Positions 63,186 through 64,000 of a stretch of 64,000 nt of DNA are shown piece by piece. The DNA comes from Synechococcus sp. A15-62 (lineage in GTDB: Bacteria; Cyanobacteriota; Cyanobacteriia; PCC-6307; Cyanobiaceae): NCBI RefSeq assembly GCF_014280075.1, contig NZ_CP047950.1, positions 1,364,001 through 1,428,000 of the forward strand, written 5' to 3'. Position 1 is the stretch's first letter. Each line of letters opens with the position of its first letter. A model generated the notes under the pieces. That model did not search any database, was not told the DNA's origin, and saw nothing but the letters and a program-made list of their open reading frames with translations. Position numbers and translations under genes: made by a program.

Positions 63186-64000
63186 TGAAAATTCTTCTAT
63201 ACGGCATAAACTACTCACCAGAATGTGTTGGCATCGGTAAATACAACGATGAATTAACACAATGGTTATCAGCTAAAGGCCATGAAGTTCGTGTAATTAC
63301 AGCTCAGCCTTATTTCCCTGCGTGGAAATTAGCAGTTGGTTATCGGAATCGATACAAACGTGAATTGCATAATGACGTGAAAGTACAACGCTGCCCGCTA
63401 TGGGTGCCGCGTCACCCAAATGGAGTGAAGAGACTTTTGCATTTATGTAGCTTCGCACTATCAAGCCTAGGTCCACTTGCATCACAACTGGCATGGTGCC
63501 CAGACGTAGTTCTTACCATTGCCCCTGCCTTTTTCTGCACACCAGGTGCTCTTTTACTAGGTAATCTCTGTGGCAAACGTACTATCACATGGCTGCATAT
63601 CCAAGATTTTGAACTGGATGCTGCCTTCGAACTTGGATTGCTAAAGGGGCGGCTCTTGCGATACATGGCAGAAGTATGGGAACGTCAAATCCTTCGAAGT
63701 TTTGGCCATGTCAGTAGCATTAGTACTGCTATGGTGGCTAGGCTTAGAGATAAAGGTGTAAAACGACCTAACAGTTATTTATTGCCTAATTGGGTAGATC
63801 TAGATTTTATAAAACCACAATCAGAGACAGACAGGGAAAAGAACACTTATCGACGTAATTTGCTAATTAATAAAGACCAGATAGTGCTGATGTATTCGGG
63901 TTCAATGAACAAAAAGCAGGGTCTTGATTTGCTGGTAAAGGCAATTCATCAACTTTCCGATCTCCCAAATCTTGTCTGGCTACTTGCTGGAGAAGGTCCG
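63185..64000 (+). CDS. Glycosyltransferase, WcaI-like GT4 (3' partial)
   Basis: 272 codons from a GTG that overlaps the previous stop; the end is outside the window. The start KILLYGINYSPECVGIGKYN then DELTQWLSAKGHEVRVITAQ and PYFPAWKLAVGYRNRYKREL, WVPRHPNGVKRLLHL, TWLHIQDFELDAAFELGLLK and VLMYSGSMNKKQGLDLLVKA follows colanic-acid WcaI. The EX7E donor site and C-terminus are beyond the end. It probably adds a fucose-like or other sugar to the repeat unit and is cotranscribed with the GT2 gene. Confidence 0.92.
   Translation, partial: MKILLYGINYSPECVGIGKYNDELTQWLSAKGHEVRVITAQPYFPAWKLAVGYRNRYKRELHNDVKVQRCPLWVPRHPNGVKRLLHLCSFALSSLGPLASQLAWCPDVVLTIAPAFFCTPGALLLGNLCGKRTITWLHIQDFELDAAFELGLLKGRLLRYMAEVWERQILRSFGHVSSISTAMVARLRDKGVKRPNSYLLPNWVDLDFIKPQSETDREKNTYRRNLLINKDQIVLMYSGSMNKKQGLDLLVKAIHQLSDLPNLVWLLAGEGP

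Noticed and set aside
1-64000. tRNA genes, CRISPR arrays, transposases and prophage genes
   Set aside because: I looked for T-loop-like strings in the gaps, spaced repeats and transposase-like proteins and found none.

Overview
The window is about 64 kb of a GC-rich, gene-dense chromosome. I read it as a marine picocyanobacterium of the Synechococcus type. It encodes an 8-vinyl reductase of chlorophyll synthesis, the cyclase partner Ycf54, a CyanoP lipoprotein, a SphS/SphR-like phosphate two-component pair, ClpC and an RRM-type RNA-binding protein. Many start and stop codons overlap (ATGA, TTGA, TGATG). No tRNA, rRNA, CRISPR array or transposase was seen. The species cannot be named from the sequence alone.

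Region 1 (1-21.3 kb) is core chromosome. It holds the end of the divinyl reductase gene, malQ, a RodZ-like gene, a pseudouridine synthase, the phoR/phoB pair, a UbiB-type kinase, a PLP decarboxylase, an RlpA-like protein and cdsA. A minus-strand run follows (clpC, a GldA-like dehydrogenase, an alpha/beta hydrolase, a DUF2993 protein). A plus-strand run then carries lysA, a diadenylate cyclase, uppS, bioB and a secreted cupin. Region 2 (21.3-22.3 kb) has no conventional gene but contains several tiny ORFs, four of them with one hydrophobic segment. Region 3 (22.3-41 kb) holds trhO, a GST-DUF952 fusion, lipA, recR, the CyanoP gene, an LCP protein, a cation/proton antiporter, an ABC exporter, small proteins, a DEAD-box helicase, and recB-recD followed by a cupin gene. 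A small gene next to recB looks frameshifted at a C5 run.

Region 4 (41.0-45.5 kb) is a composition island lying between recBD and recC. UDP-glucuronate decarboxylase and UDP-glucose dehydrogenase have host-like composition but sit between AT-rich stretches with almost no genes. Region 5 (45.5-54.2 kb) returns to core genes: recC, a phosphatase, pdxJ-ycf54, plsC, bolA-grxD and an unusual response regulator that lacks the phospho-acceptor Asp.

Region 6 (54.2 kb to the end) is strongly AT-rich and carries surface-polysaccharide genes in mixed orientations: an FkbM methyltransferase, a lipid-carrier sugar-phosphate transferase, several glycosyltransferases and two sulfotransferase-like proteins. 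With the UDP-glucuronate/UDP-xylose genes of region 4, this suggests an acidic and possibly sulfated cell-surface glycan. The last gene runs off the end.

The best candidates for undescribed biology are the tiny membrane-peptide cluster near 21.4-22.2 kb, the phosphorylation-independent-looking regulator beside the polysaccharide island, the GST-DUF952 fusion, and the hairpin/terminator plus frameshifted gene beside recB.
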